A stretch of 64,000 bases of DNA from DATFDN01 sp963756495 (GTDB lineage: Bacteria; Pseudomonadota; Alphaproteobacteria; Acetobacterales; Acetobacteraceae): the NCBI GenBank assembly GCA_963756495.1, contig CAVWNS010000014.1, positions 682,001 through 746,000 of the forward strand, read 5' to 3'. Both the position numbers and the translations under genes were made by a program. The notes beneath the pieces are model-generated. The model was not told where the DNA came from. It saw only the letters and a list, made by a program, of their open reading frames with translations, and searched no databases. Within the stretch, counting starts at the first letter, position 1; every line of letters starts with the position of its first letter. Shown one piece after another: positions 41,980-50,962 of this stretch.

Positions 41980-42885
41980 TCACGCCCGCCCCGGCAATGC
42001 CGCGATCCCGACCCCGCCCAGGATCAGCGCCGAGCCGACCAGCAGGTCGGCGGTGATCTTCTCGCCAAGCATGAGATTCGACAGGATCAGCCCCAACGCC
42101 GGCGTGGCGAGGAAGCCGATCGAGGAGACCACGGTCGGCAGGCGCACGGTCGCCTCCACGATGCCCCAGGTCCCGATCGGCCCGGCGATAAGCCCGACGT
42201 ACAGGATGCCAACCCAGGACAGGCCGCGCGTGCCCAGCGTGCCGCCGGGGGCCTCCCACGCCACCAGCGGCAGCATCAGCGCCGCGCCGATCAGGAAGCA
42301 CCAGGGTAGCAGCTCGAACATCGGCGCGCGCGGGGGCAGCGCGCGCACGGTGACGATCGAGATCGCGAAGGACAGCCCGGCCAGCAGCAGGAACAGATGG
42401 CCGACCAGCACCGACCGGCTCGACCAGTCGATCGCCCACGGGCCGATCAGCACCGCCACCCCCACCACACCCAGGCCGGCGGCCAGCCAGCGGCGCGGGG
42501 GAATGCGCTCGTGCAGCACCACCAGCGACAGCGGCACGACGAAGTAGATCGTGGTGTTGGCCAGCACCGCCGTCCGGCCGGCGGGGACCCAGCCGACGGC
42601 GATATGGGAGAAGACGAAGAATAGCGCGACCTGGAACACGCCCACGACCAGCACCGCCGGCAGATCCGCGCGGGCCGGCAGGCGCAGCCGTCCCACCACC
42701 GCCAGGATGGCGGCGCTCACCACGCCCGACAGCACCGCCCGGCTCTCGGCGAACCACAGCGGCGTGGTGCCCAGATCCACCGCGAGTTTGGTGAGCGGCC
42801 AGCCGCTGCTGAGGAACAGCACGGAGCCGCCCAGGCACAGTAGCCCGATCCGCGTGCCCGCCGCGGCTTCGTCGCGCGGGCTCAC
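41980..42885 (-). CDS. EamA/DMT family transporter
   Basis: A 301-residue membrane protein with ten predicted helices formed by two EamA repeats, for example FLSSGWPLTKLAVDLGTTPLW in the first, VPLSLVVLHERIPPRRWLAAGLGVVGV at the end of the first, and LGLILSNLMLGEKITADLLVGSALILGGV at the end of the second. These exporters move amino acids, nucleosides or other metabolites. It overlaps the oxidoreductase gene upstream by four bases, which implies co-transcription. Confidence 0.85.
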   Translation of the reverse strand: MSPRDEAAAGTRIGLLCLGGSVLFLSSGWPLTKLAVDLGTTPLWFAESRAVLSGVVSAAILAVVGRLRLPARADLPAVLVVGVFQVALFFVFSHIAVGWVPAGRTAVLANTTIYFVVPLSLVVLHERIPPRRWLAAGLGVVGVAVLIGPWAIDWSSRSVLVGHLFLLLAGLSFAISIVTVRALPPRAPMFELLPWCFLIGAALMLPLVAWEAPGGTLGTRGLSWVGILYVGLIAGPIGTWGIVEATVRLPTVVSSIGFLATPALGLILSNLMLGEKITADLLVGSALILGGVGIAALPGRA

Positions 42886-43856
42886 CCGACCAGCACGGCC
42901 TTTCCGATCACCTTGCGGTCGATGACCGCCTGGATCGCATCGGCGGCGCGCTCCAGCGGGAAGCGGTGCGAGATGCGGGTCTTCAGCCGCCCCTGCGCGG
43001 CCAGGTCGAGCAGCGCACGCGTGTTGGCCAGCGCCTGCTCCGGCTCGTTCTGCTGGAAGGCGCCCATATAGACGCCGATCGCGTCGATCGCCTTGATCAG
43101 CAGGTAGTTGCTGCGGATCGTGGCCGGGCCGCCGCCGAGGAAGCCCAGGATCACCAGCCGGCCCCGATAGCCGAGGCAGCGCAGCGACTCGTCCGTGACC
43201 TGGGCGCCGATCGGGTCGTACACCACGTCGACGCCACGCCCGCCGGTGATCTCCTTCACCGCATCCACGAAGCCGGTGCGGTAGTCGAGCGCGTGCGCCG
43301 CGCCCTCCTCCAGGCAGGCGGCGCGCTTCTCCTCGGTGCTAGCGGTGGCGATGACCCGCGCGCCGGTCAGCCGGGCGATCTGGATGGCGGCGATGCCGAT
43401 GCCGCCGGCCGCGCCATGCACCAGCACCCACTCGCCCTCGGCGAGGCGCGCGCGCTGAAGCAGCGAGTGATACGCGGTGCCGTAGCCGGAGCGGAACACC
43501 CCAGCCTCGTCCAGGCTCATGCCGGGGGGCACCGGATCGCAGGCATCCTCGGCGGCGTTGCCCAGCTCGGCGAAGGCGCCCTTGCCGTGCCGGCTCATCA
43601 CCGCGTCGCCCGGCTTGAAGCGGGTTACGCCGGGTCCGACCGCGACCACCTCGCCCGCCGCCTCCCCGCCAGGGATGAACGGCGGCTCGGGGCGGACCTG
43701 GTACTTGCCGGCCAGTTGCAGCACGTCCACGTACTGCACGCCGCGCGCGCGGATGCGGATTTGGACCTGGCCCGGTCCCGGCGCGGGCGGATCGGGCAGA
43801 TCGCGGACAGCCAGCACTTCGGGGCCGCCGAACGCCTCACAGACAACCGCCTTCAT
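42882..43856 (-). CDS. NADPH:quinone oxidoreductase (zinc-independent MDR)
   Basis: A 324-residue medium-chain dehydrogenase/reductase of the quinone oxidoreductase type. It begins MKAVVCEAFGGPEVLAVRD, has the QVQIRIRARGVQYVDVLQLAGKY substrate region, PFIPGGEAAGEVVAVG, and the NADPH-binding VLVHGAAGGIGIAAIQIARLTGARV. Zinc-ligand cysteines of alcohol dehydrogenases are absent. It probably reduces quinones or enones in the cytoplasm. It is coupled to the EamA gene through an ATGA overlap. Confidence 0.9.
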   Translation of the reverse strand: MKAVVCEAFGGPEVLAVRDLPDPPAPGPGQVQIRIRARGVQYVDVLQLAGKYQVRPEPPFIPGGEAAGEVVAVGPGVTRFKPGDAVMSRHGKGAFAELGNAAEDACDPVPPGMSLDEAGVFRSGYGTAYHSLLQRARLAEGEWVLVHGAAGGIGIAAIQIARLTGARVIATASTEEKRAACLEEGAAHALDYRTGFVDAVKEITGGRGVDVVYDPIGAQVTDESLRCLGYRGRLVILGFLGGGPATIRSNYLLIKAIDAIGVYMGAFQQNEPEQALANTRALLDLAAQGRLKTRISHRFPLERAADAIQAVIDRKVIGKAVLVG

Positions 43857-43925
43857 GACGCACCTCCATAAGCAGGGATTTGTTCGCCGGAGCGGCGCCC
43901 GGCGCAACCCCGGCCGTTCGCGTGC

Positions 43926-44768
43926 TCACGTTGCGGCCATCGCGCGCACCTCGGCTGCCGACCTGCCGAGGGCACGCGATGTGCGTAGGGCCACCGCCCC
44001 GTCGCGCTTGGACAGGCGCCGTCCGTGCGTGTCCGTGAGCAGCTTGTGATGTGCGTAAGTGGGCGCGGGCCATCCCATCAATACCTGGATCAGCCGGTGC
44101 AGGTCGGTTGCGGGCTTGAGGTCGATGCCGCGCGTGACCAGCGTGACCCCTTGCAGCGCGTCGTCGTGGGTGACGCAAAGATGGTAGCTCGCCGGGGCGT
44201 CCTTGCGGCCCAGCACGGCATCGCCGAACCGCTCGGGCCGGCACTGGTTCCAGCCCTCGCCGCGCTCCTCGTAGCCGAGGCCCGCGCCCGCCGCCGCCAG
44301 CGCCCGTGCCATGTCGAGCCGCAGGGCATAGGGCACGCCCGATGCGAGCCGGGCCGCGCGCTGTTCTTCCGAGAGGCGCCGGCACGTTCCGGGATACAGC
44401 GGCGCGCCGTCCGGCGCGTGGGGGGCGGTTCCGGAGGCGGCGATCTCGCGGGCGATCTCGGCGCGGGTGCAGAAGCAGGGATAGAGCAGTCCGCGCGTCG
44501 CCAGCGCCCCCAGGATGGCGCGATAGTCCGGCATATGGTGCGACTGAACGCGCACCACCCCGTCCCAGTCGAGGCCGAGCCAGGCAAGGTCCTCGATGAT
44601 CGCCGCCGCGAATTCGGGGCGGCGGCGGGCAGCGTCGATGTCCTCCAGCCGCAGCAGGAACTGGCCGCCCCCGTCCCGCGCGGCACGCCAGGCGACCAGC
44701 GCGGCGTGGGCGTGGCCGAGATGCAGGTATCCGGTCGGGCTGGGGGCGAAGCGGGTGACGATGGACAC
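43926..44768 (-). CDS. gluQRS: glutamyl-Q tRNA(Asp) synthetase
   Basis: Attaches glutamate to queuosine in tRNA-Asp; a shortened GluRS paralogue lacking the anticodon domain. The 280-residue protein has TRFAPSPTGYLHLGHAHAAL (HIGH region), LLRLEDIDAARRRPEF, the zinc site CFC...YPGTC and RRLSKRDGA as the KMSKS-like loop. GTG 44768 gives the normal N-terminus; ATG 44819 would add 17 residues but would overlap the divergent esterase start, so it is less likely. Confidence 0.9.
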   Translation of the reverse strand: MSIVTRFAPSPTGYLHLGHAHAALVAWRAARDGGGQFLLRLEDIDAARRRPEFAAAIIEDLAWLGLDWDGVVRVQSHHMPDYRAILGALATRGLLYPCFCTRAEIAREIAASGTAPHAPDGAPLYPGTCRRLSEEQRAARLASGVPYALRLDMARALAAAGAGLGYEERGEGWNQCRPERFGDAVLGRKDAPASYHLCVTHDDALQGVTLVTRGIDLKPATDLHRLIQVLMGWPAPTYAHHKLLTDTHGRRLSKRDGAVALRTSRALGRSAAEVRAMAAT

Positions 44769-44817
44769 CAGCCGAGACAAGGCGCTACGGGATGGTCCCG
44801 CAAGAGGAGACGCGTGC

Positions 44818-45481
44818 ATGGCGACACTCGATGGCCCGCGATGGGGGCCGGCGGCCGGCGGGACGGCGCGCCAGCTCGTCGTCCTGTGCCACGGGGTGGG
44901 CGCTGACGGGCATGACCTGATCGACCTCGCCCCCGGCTGGTCGCACGCCTTGCCGGAGGCGGCGTTCGTCGCGCCGAGCGCGACGGAGCACTACGACCAG
45001 GACCCGTACCGGGACCGGTCGGCAATGGTTCAGCGTCGCCGACCGCACGCCCGCGGTGATGGGGGCCGGCGTGCGCCGCGCCGCCGACCTGCTGGGGACG
45101 TTCATCGACGCCGAGCTGGCGCGGCTGTCGCTGCCGGACACTGCCTATGCCCTGATGGGCTTCAGCCAGGGTGCCATGACCGTCTTGTTCACCGGCCTGC
45201 GCCGCGCGGCGGCACCGCGCGCGATCCTCGCCTATTCCGGCGCCCTGCTGGCGCCCGAGGCGCTGGCGGCCGGCCTGGCCAACCGCGCCCCGGTCCTGCT
45301 GGTCCACGGCGAGGCTGACGACGTGGTGCCCGTTGCCCGCTCGCGCGACGCCGAGCGGGCCCTGCGCGCGGCCGGGATTCCGGTCGAGGCGCGGTACGTG
45401 CCCGGGCTGGGGCACGGGATCGACGATGCCGGGATCAGCCTGGGCGCGCTGTTCCTGCAACGGGCGTTCGCGACGGGGTAG
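44818..45481 (+). pseudogene. phospholipase/carboxylesterase, one frameshift
   Basis: Serine esterase of the LYPLA/carboxylesterase family, about 220 residues. The first frame from ATG 44818 reads RQLVVLCHGVGADGHDLIDLAP to HYDQDPYRD. One extra base near 45015 shifts the frame. The second frame reads GRQWFSVADRTPAVMGAGV, then GFSQGAMT (nucleophile), HGEADDVVPV (Asp) and GLGHGID (His) to the stop at 45481. All catalytic residues are intact, so a base error is more likely than true decay. Its 3' end overlaps the convergent trmJ gene by 47 bases. Confidence 0.8.
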
Positions 45482-46265
45482 CCTCCTCGTCCCGCCCGAG
45501 CTGGCGGCGGCCTCGCGCCAGCTCGGTGACGATGCCGTGCAGGGTGCGCAGCTCCTGCTCGGTGACCTCGCCGCGCTGGAACAGATGGCGGATGTTGCGG
45601 ACCATGCCCGGGCGCTTGGGCAGATTGCGCAGGAAGCCGCAGGCATCGAGCTGCTCGGTCAGGTGGCTCAGGAAGTTCTCCAGCTCCGCCTTTGTCGCTA
45701 CCCGCGTCTCGTGGCTCATCAGCGCGCGGGGCGCGGTGTCGTCGGCGGCGACCCACCATTCGTAGGCCATCACCATGACCGCCTGGGCCAGGTTCAGCGA
45801 CAGGAAGCCGGAATTCAGCGGATAGCGCACCAGCGCGTCGGCCTCGGCCATGTCGTCGTTGTCTAGCCCGGCGCGCTCGGGGCCGAACAGGATGCCGGCG
45901 CGCAGGCCGCGGGCGCAGATCGCGCGCAGCTCGGCGGCCGCGCCGCGCGCGGTCAGAATGGGCTTGATGATGTGGCGCGGCCGGGGGCAGGTGGCCAGCA
46001 CGTGATGCAGGTCGGCCACGGCGTCTGCCACGTCGGGATGCACGCTCGCCGCATCGAGGATGCGGTCGGCGCCCGAGGAGGTGCGCCACGCCTTCTCCTG
46101 CGGCCAGCCGTCGCGCGGGGCGACGAGGCGGAGATGGAACAGCCCGCCATTGGCCATCGCCCGCGCGCACGCCCCGATGTTCTCCGCGAGCTGGGGGCGC
46201 ACCAGGACAACGACCGGGCTGTTGCCGATCGGCGCGAGGTCGGCGCCCCCGTCGCGGCCGGTCAT
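45435..46265 (-). CDS. trmJ: SpoU-family tRNA/rRNA methyltransferase (TrmJ-like)
   Basis: A 276-residue SPOUT methyltransferase, probably the tRNA Cm32/Um32 2'-O-methyltransferase. Knot motifs are VVLVRPQLAENIGACARAMANGG, ILFGPERAGLDNDDMAEADALV in two parts and YPLNSGFLSLNLAQAVMVMAYE. A C-terminal helical extension (LSHLTEQLDACGF, NIRHLFQRGEVTEQELRTLHGI) is typical of TrmJ. The start at 46265 overlaps the cysS stop by four bases. Confidence 0.88.
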   Translation of the reverse strand: MTGRDGGADLAPIGNSPVVVLVRPQLAENIGACARAMANGGLFHLRLVAPRDGWPQEKAWRTSSGADRILDAASVHPDVADAVADLHHVLATCPRPRHIIKPILTARGAAAELRAICARGLRAGILFGPERAGLDNDDMAEADALVRYPLNSGFLSLNLAQAVMVMAYEWWVAADDTAPRALMSHETRVATKAELENFLSHLTEQLDACGFLRNLPKRPGMVRNIRHLFQRGEVTEQELRTLHGIVTELARGRRQLGRDEEATPSRTPVAGTARPG

Positions 46266-47683
46266 CTCTTTTCTTCTTCGGTTGTAGCTGTAGCAATCAC
46301 CTGAACCCGGATAGTAGCTGCACCGGCAGCTAAATTGACGCGCCGCCATGTCGTCCCACCGGGCCGGTCTTCCAGCATGATACCCCGCTCCGCCAGCTCG
46401 GCCCGGATCGCATCGGCGCGGGCGAAATCGCGCGCCTGCCGGGCGTCCCGCCGCGCTCCGATGGCGGCTTCGATCGCGGTCGCGTCGTCCACCCCTCCCT
46501 GGAACCAGGTGCTCGGAGAGGCGCCCAGCAGCCCGAGCACGGCGCCCCCGGCGCGCAAGCCGGCCGCCGCCACCGCGTTACCGGCCATGGCCGCGTCGGC
46601 CAGGCCGTGCAGGGCGGCGATGGCGAGTGGGGTGTTCAGGTCGTCGCACAGCGCCGCCAGCACCGGCTCGGGTATTTCGGCGGCCGGCGGCATGTCCGGA
46701 TGGCGCTCCAGCGCCCGGTACAGCCGGTTCAGTTCCCGCTGCGCCTCCGCCAGCCCTACGTCGGTAAAGTCCAGCTCGGCGCGGTAATGCGTGCGCAGCA
46801 GCAAAAGCCGGATCGCCTCGGCGGGCGCCTTGGCCAGCACGTCGCGGAGGGTGAAGAAGTTGCCGAGGCTCTTCGACATCTTCTCGCCGTTCACCAGCAG
46901 CATCCCGTTATGCATCCAGTAGCGCGCGAAATGGCTGCCGGGAAAGGCGCAGACGCTCTGCGCCAGCTCGTTCTCGTGGTGCGGGAAGATCAGGTCGGAC
47001 CCGCCGCCGTGGATGTCGAAGTCGGTGCCCAGATAGCGCCAGGACATGGCGCTGCACTCGATGTGCCAGCCCGGCCGGCCCCGCCCCCACGGGCTGTCCC
47101 AGCCCGGCAGCTCGGGCGGGGAGGGCTTCCACAGCACGAAGTCGCCCGGATCGCGCTTGTAGGGCGCGACGTCGATCCGCGCGCCGGCCAGCAACTCGTC
47201 CGGGCTGTGGCCCGAAAGCCGGCCGTATTCGGCGAAGCGCGCCACCGCGAACAGCACGTGCCCTTCTGCCGCGTAGGCGTGGCCGGAGGCGATCAGCTGG
47301 TCGATGATCGCGATCATCTCCGGGATGTGCGCCGTCGCGCGAGGCTCCTCGTCTGGGGGCAGGGCGCCAAGCGCGGCCATGTCGGTGTGGAAATCGGCCA
47401 AGGTACGGGCGGTGATCGCGCCGATCGGCTCGCCCGATTCCAGCGCCCGCGCGTTGATCTTGTCGTCGATGTCGGTGATGTTGCGGACGTAGGTGACGCG
47501 CGGAAACAGCCGTCCCAGCAGCCGCCGCAGCACGTCGAAGACCACCTCCGGTCGGGCGTTGCCGACATGGGCGAGGTCATAGACCGTCGGTCCGCACACA
47601 TACATGCGGACATGCGCGGGATCGAGCGGGACGAACCTCTCGCGCCGGCGAGTGAGGCTGTTGTGCAGGTGAAGGTCGGGCAT
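46262..47683 (-). CDS. cysS: cysteinyl-tRNA synthetase
   Basis: Class I synthetase for tRNA-Cys, 473 residues. Zinc and substrate motifs are YVCGPTVYDLAHVGNARP (HIGH region), GWHIECSAMSWRYLG, DIHGGGSDLIFPHHENELAQS and KMSKSLGNF (KMSKS). The C-terminus extends about 25 residues past the usual GTTWRR end to a Thr/Glu-rich tail (TATTEEEKR) that overlaps trmJ. It is divergent from the Nramp-like gene. Confidence 0.95.
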   Translation of the reverse strand: MPDLHLHNSLTRRRERFVPLDPAHVRMYVCGPTVYDLAHVGNARPEVVFDVLRRLLGRLFPRVTYVRNITDIDDKINARALESGEPIGAITARTLADFHTDMAALGALPPDEEPRATAHIPEMIAIIDQLIASGHAYAAEGHVLFAVARFAEYGRLSGHSPDELLAGARIDVAPYKRDPGDFVLWKPSPPELPGWDSPWGRGRPGWHIECSAMSWRYLGTDFDIHGGGSDLIFPHHENELAQSVCAFPGSHFARYWMHNGMLLVNGEKMSKSLGNFFTLRDVLAKAPAEAIRLLLLRTHYRAELDFTDVGLAEAQRELNRLYRALERHPDMPPAAEIPEPVLAALCDDLNTPLAIAALHGLADAAMAGNAVAAAGLRAGGAVLGLLGASPSTWFQGGVDDATAIEAAIGARRDARQARDFARADAIRAELAERGIMLEDRPGGTTWRRVNLAAGAATIRVQVIATATTEEEKR

Positions 47684-47845
47684 GATCGCTCGCTCGATAT
47701 CCGGGACAGCCCGGCCCGACCAGGGGAAATCGGCGTCTGGCTGCCGGCTGGCGGAACGTTGACACCGGGGGCCCTGGCGGCTACGTCGGCCGTATGGCGA
47801 TGCGAATGCCTCGCAGTAGCCTTCCTTGGGACATGCACGGGCATT

Positions 47846-49129
47846 ATGGGCGTGGCGTCAAACACCTCGCGGCAAGCGAACCGGCGTCCGGGTCCGGCAC
47901 CCCGTCACGGGCGGCTGGCACGGCTGCTCGCGGTCACCGGACCGGGGATCGTCGTCATGCTGGCCGACACCGATGTGGGCAGCGTCATCACCGCCGGGCA
48001 GTCGGGCGTGCAGTGGGGCTACCGGCTGCTCCTGCTCCAGCTCGTGCTGATCCCGATCCTGTTCATGGTGCAGGAGCTGACCGTCCGCCTCGGCGTGTTC
48101 ACCGGGCGCGGGCATGGCGAACTCATCCGCGACACCTTCGGCCGGTTCTGGGCCTGGGTCTCGGTCGCCGGCCTGGGGGTCGCGACCATCGGTGCGCTGA
48201 TGACCGAGTTCTCCGGCGTCGCCGGCGTGGGCGAGCTGTATGGCATTCCGCGCTGGGCCAGCCTACCGGTCGCCGGGGTCGCGCTGCTCGCGGTGGTGGC
48301 GACCGGGTCCTATCGCCGGGTAGAGCGCGTGGCGATCGTCGTCGGCCTGTTCGAGCTCGCGTTCTTCTTCGTGGCCTGGGCGGCGCATCCCGATCCGCAC
48401 GCCATGGTCGTCGGGGCCCTGGATATTCCGTTTGCCAACAAGGACTATCTCTACCTCGCGGCGGCGAATATCGGCGCGGTCATCATGCCGTGGATGGTGT
48501 TCTACCAGCAATCGGCGGTCGCCGATAAGAAGCTGCGCCCCGAGCATCTCGGCGCCGCGCGCTTCGATACCGCGTTTGGCGCGATCGTCACCCAGCTGGT
48601 CATGGCCGCCGTCCTGATCGCCTGCGCGGGGACCATCGGGCGGACCTCGCCCAACGCCACGCTGTCCACCGTGGGCGACATGAGCCAGGCGCTGACGCCG
48701 TTCCTGGGCTCTGCGATGGGCGACGCGGTATTCGGCGCGGGCGTGCTGGGCGCCGGCATGGTCGCGGCGATCGTCGCCTCGCTCGCCTTCGCCTGGGGCT
48801 TGGGCGAGGTGACGGGATATCGCCACTCGCTGGAGTACCGACCCTTGCAGGCACGCTGGTTCTACGGCGTCTATGCCGCCTCGGTCGCCGCCGGCTGCCT
48901 GACGGTCGGATTGTGGCCCAACCTGGTGTCACTGAATGTCGGCGTGCAGGTGATGAACGCCCTGCTGCTGCCGCTGGTGCTGGGCTTCCTCATCGCGCTC
49001 GCCTGCCGCGCTCTTCCCGCCGCGCAACGGCTGCGGGGCATCTATCTCTGGGTGGTGCTGGTGGTCGCCACCGTCACCTGCGCGCTCGGCGTGTTTGGCG
49101 GCTTCTCCGGGGCCGGGCTGCTGGGCTAG
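47846..49129 (+). CDS. Nramp-family transporter lacking the canonical metal motif
   Basis: A 427-residue membrane protein with about 11 helices and the Nramp/LeuT-type fold. TM1 reads GPGIVVMLADTDVGSVITAGQSG where classical MntH proteins have a DPGN motif; the TM6 motif is IMPWMVFYQQSA in place of MPH. LLLQLVLIPILFMVQELTVRLG and GHGELIRDTFGRFW mark the same subgroup. Replaced binding residues suggest a substrate other than Mn2+/Fe2+, possibly Mg2+ or another cation. ATG 47846 was chosen as the last start before the conserved part; the frame is open far upstream. Confidence 0.85.
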   Translation: MGVASNTSRQANRRPGPAPRHGRLARLLAVTGPGIVVMLADTDVGSVITAGQSGVQWGYRLLLLQLVLIPILFMVQELTVRLGVFTGRGHGELIRDTFGRFWAWVSVAGLGVATIGALMTEFSGVAGVGELYGIPRWASLPVAGVALLAVVATGSYRRVERVAIVVGLFELAFFFVAWAAHPDPHAMVVGALDIPFANKDYLYLAAANIGAVIMPWMVFYQQSAVADKKLRPEHLGAARFDTAFGAIVTQLVMAAVLIACAGTIGRTSPNATLSTVGDMSQALTPFLGSAMGDAVFGAGVLGAGMVAAIVASLAFAWGLGEVTGYRHSLEYRPLQARWFYGVYAASVAAGCLTVGLWPNLVSLNVGVQVMNALLLPLVLGFLIALACRALPAAQRLRGIYLWVVLVVATVTCALGVFGGFSGAGLLG

Positions 49130-49158
49130 GCTGCCTGCCGGCCAGGCGGGAGAGGATC

Positions 49159-49998
49159 ATGCGCGACGCACCCTTCACGGTTCGTCCCATCGCCGGCGCG
49201 CTCGGCGCCGAGCTGCACGGGCTGGACCTCGCCCAGGACCTGCCGGAGCACACGGTGCGCGCCATCCGCCAGGCGCTGCTCGAGCATCTGGTCATCTTCT
49301 TTCCCGCCCAGAGCCTGCCGCTCGACCGCTTCGCGGCGTTCGCCCGGCGTTTCGGCCAGCCGATCGAATATCCCTTCATCAAGGGCATCGAGGGCTTCCC
49401 GGAGATCATCGAGGTCGCCAAGCTGGAGCACGAGCGGGTCAATTTCGGCGGCGTCTGGCACTCCGACACCACCTATCTGCCGCAGCCGCCCATGGGCTCG
49501 ATGCTGGTCGCGCGCGGGCTGCCGCCGTATGGTGGGGACACGCTGTTCGCCAATCAGTACCTGGCGTGGGCGACGTTGTCGGATGCCATGAAGGCGATGC
49601 TCGCGCCGTTGCGCGGGGTCAGCCTCTCGGCGAAGGCCGACGTCACTCGCACCCGCGAGGACCGCGTCCGCTCCGATGGCACGTCACAGGCGCGCGCCAC
49701 CCTGGAGGCGGTGCATCCGGTGGTCCGCACCCACCCCGAGACCGGGCGCAAGGCGCTCTACGTCAACGTCGCCCATACCGCGCGCTTCGAGGGCATGACG
49801 GAGGCGGAGAGCGCGCCGATCCTCGATTTCCTGTTCCGCCACCAGATCCGCCCGGAGTTCACCTGCCGCTTCCGCTGGAGCCCCGGCGCGGTCGCCTTCT
49901 GGGACAATCGCTGCGCCCAGCACAACCCGATCAACGACTATCACGGATTCCGCCGCGTCATGCACCGCATCACCCTGGCCGGAGATACGCCGGCATGA
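49159..49998 (+). CDS. TauD/TfdA family 2-oxoglutarate-dependent dioxygenase
   Basis: Non-haem Fe(II) dioxygenase of 279 residues that hydroxylates a substrate with release of CO2 and succinate. The N-terminus FTVRPIAGALGAELHGLDLAQ, the metal ligands in VWHSDTTY (H-x-D) and the distal His in CAQHNPIND are present, with the 2-oxoglutarate-binding Arg in MHRITL. Substrate is unknown. GGGAGAGG precedes ATG 49159. It overlaps the downstream dehydrogenase by four bases, so both probably act on the same compound. Confidence 0.9.
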   Translation: MRDAPFTVRPIAGALGAELHGLDLAQDLPEHTVRAIRQALLEHLVIFFPAQSLPLDRFAAFARRFGQPIEYPFIKGIEGFPEIIEVAKLEHERVNFGGVWHSDTTYLPQPPMGSMLVARGLPPYGGDTLFANQYLAWATLSDAMKAMLAPLRGVSLSAKADVTRTREDRVRSDGTSQARATLEAVHPVVRTHPETGRKALYVNVAHTARFEGMTEAESAPILDFLFRHQIRPEFTCRFRWSPGAVAFWDNRCAQHNPINDYHGFRRVMHRITLAGDTPA

Positions 49999-50939
49999 TC
50001 GCCCCCGATCGGGTCGATCGCATCGCCGTGCTGGGCGCCGGCACCATCGGCGCGAGCTGGGCGGCGTGGTTCCTCGCGCGGGGCAAGCGCCTCGCGATCT
50101 ACGACCCAGCCCCGGCGGCCGAGGCCTTCGTGCGCGCGTTCGTCGCCGACGTTTGGCCCACCCTGGAGCAGCTGGGCATGGACGCGCACGCCGCGTCCGA
50201 CGCCTGGACGTTCCACACCGACCCGACCCTGGCGGTGCGCGACGCGCAGTTCGTCCAAGAGAACGCGCCCGAGCGCGCGGCCATCAAGCGCGACCTTTAC
50301 ACCGCGATTGCCGACGCCTTGCCCGCCGATGCGATCCTCGCCTCCAGTTCCTCCGGCATCGTCATGAGCGCGTTGCAGCAGGGTTTCCGGGCCGCCCCGC
50401 GCATGGCGATCGGCCACCCGTTCAACCCGCCGCACCTGATCCCCTTGGTCGAGGTGGTCGGCGGGCGCGAGACGGCGGCCGAGACCGTCGCGTGGTGCCT
50501 GGCGTTCTACCGCGCCATCGGCAAGCGCCCGATCCATATCCGCAAGGAGGCGCCGGGGCATCTGGCGAACCGGTTGCAGGCGGCGCTATACCGCGAGGCG
50601 GTGAGCGCCGTGGCCTCGGGGCTGGCGAGCGTGGAGGACGTGGATACTGCGATCACCGCCGGCCCCGGCCTGCGCTGGGCGCTCATGGGACCGCACATGA
50701 CCTTCCACCTGGGGGGCGGGGAAGGCGGCATGACCCACATGCTGGCGCAGTTCCGCCCGGTGTTCGAGGGGTGGTGGGCCTCCATGGGCACGCCGGAGCT
50801 GACCGACGCACTGTGCCGGGAGATCATCGACGGCGTGCGGAACGAGGCGCGCGGGCGGTCGATCCAGGAACTGGCGGCGGAGCGTGACGCGTTGCTGGTG
50901 GCGCTGATGCGGTTGATCGCGGAGCGACGCGGACGCTGA
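49995..50939 (+). CDS. 3-hydroxyacyl-CoA dehydrogenase family protein (carnitine dehydrogenase-like)
   Basis: A 314-residue NAD-dependent dehydrogenase. It has IAVLGAGTIGASWAAWFLARG (Rossmann fold), DAQFVQENAPER, SSSSGIVMSALQQGF and GHPFNPPHLIPLVEVVGG with the catalytic His, then KRPIHIRKEAPGHLANRLQAALYREA. The length and short C-terminal domain resemble L-carnitine dehydrogenase rather than FadB-type enzymes. Pairing with a TauD-type dioxygenase recalls carnitine or betaine-like catabolism, but the substrate remains open. Confidence 0.85.
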   Translation: MIAPDRVDRIAVLGAGTIGASWAAWFLARGKRLAIYDPAPAAEAFVRAFVADVWPTLEQLGMDAHAASDAWTFHTDPTLAVRDAQFVQENAPERAAIKRDLYTAIADALPADAILASSSSGIVMSALQQGFRAAPRMAIGHPFNPPHLIPLVEVVGGRETAAETVAWCLAFYRAIGKRPIHIRKEAPGHLANRLQAALYREAVSAVASGLASVEDVDTAITAGPGLRWALMGPHMTFHLGGGEGGMTHMLAQFRPVFEGWWASMGTPELTDALCREIIDGVRNEARGRSIQELAAERDALLVALMRLIAERRGR

Positions 50940-50962
50940 GCCGGCGCGTGGCCGGCCACTTG

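Noticed and set aside
46607..47845. N-terminal extension of the Nramp-like protein
   Set aside because: It is antisense to cysS and Arg-rich; the transporter begins at 47846.
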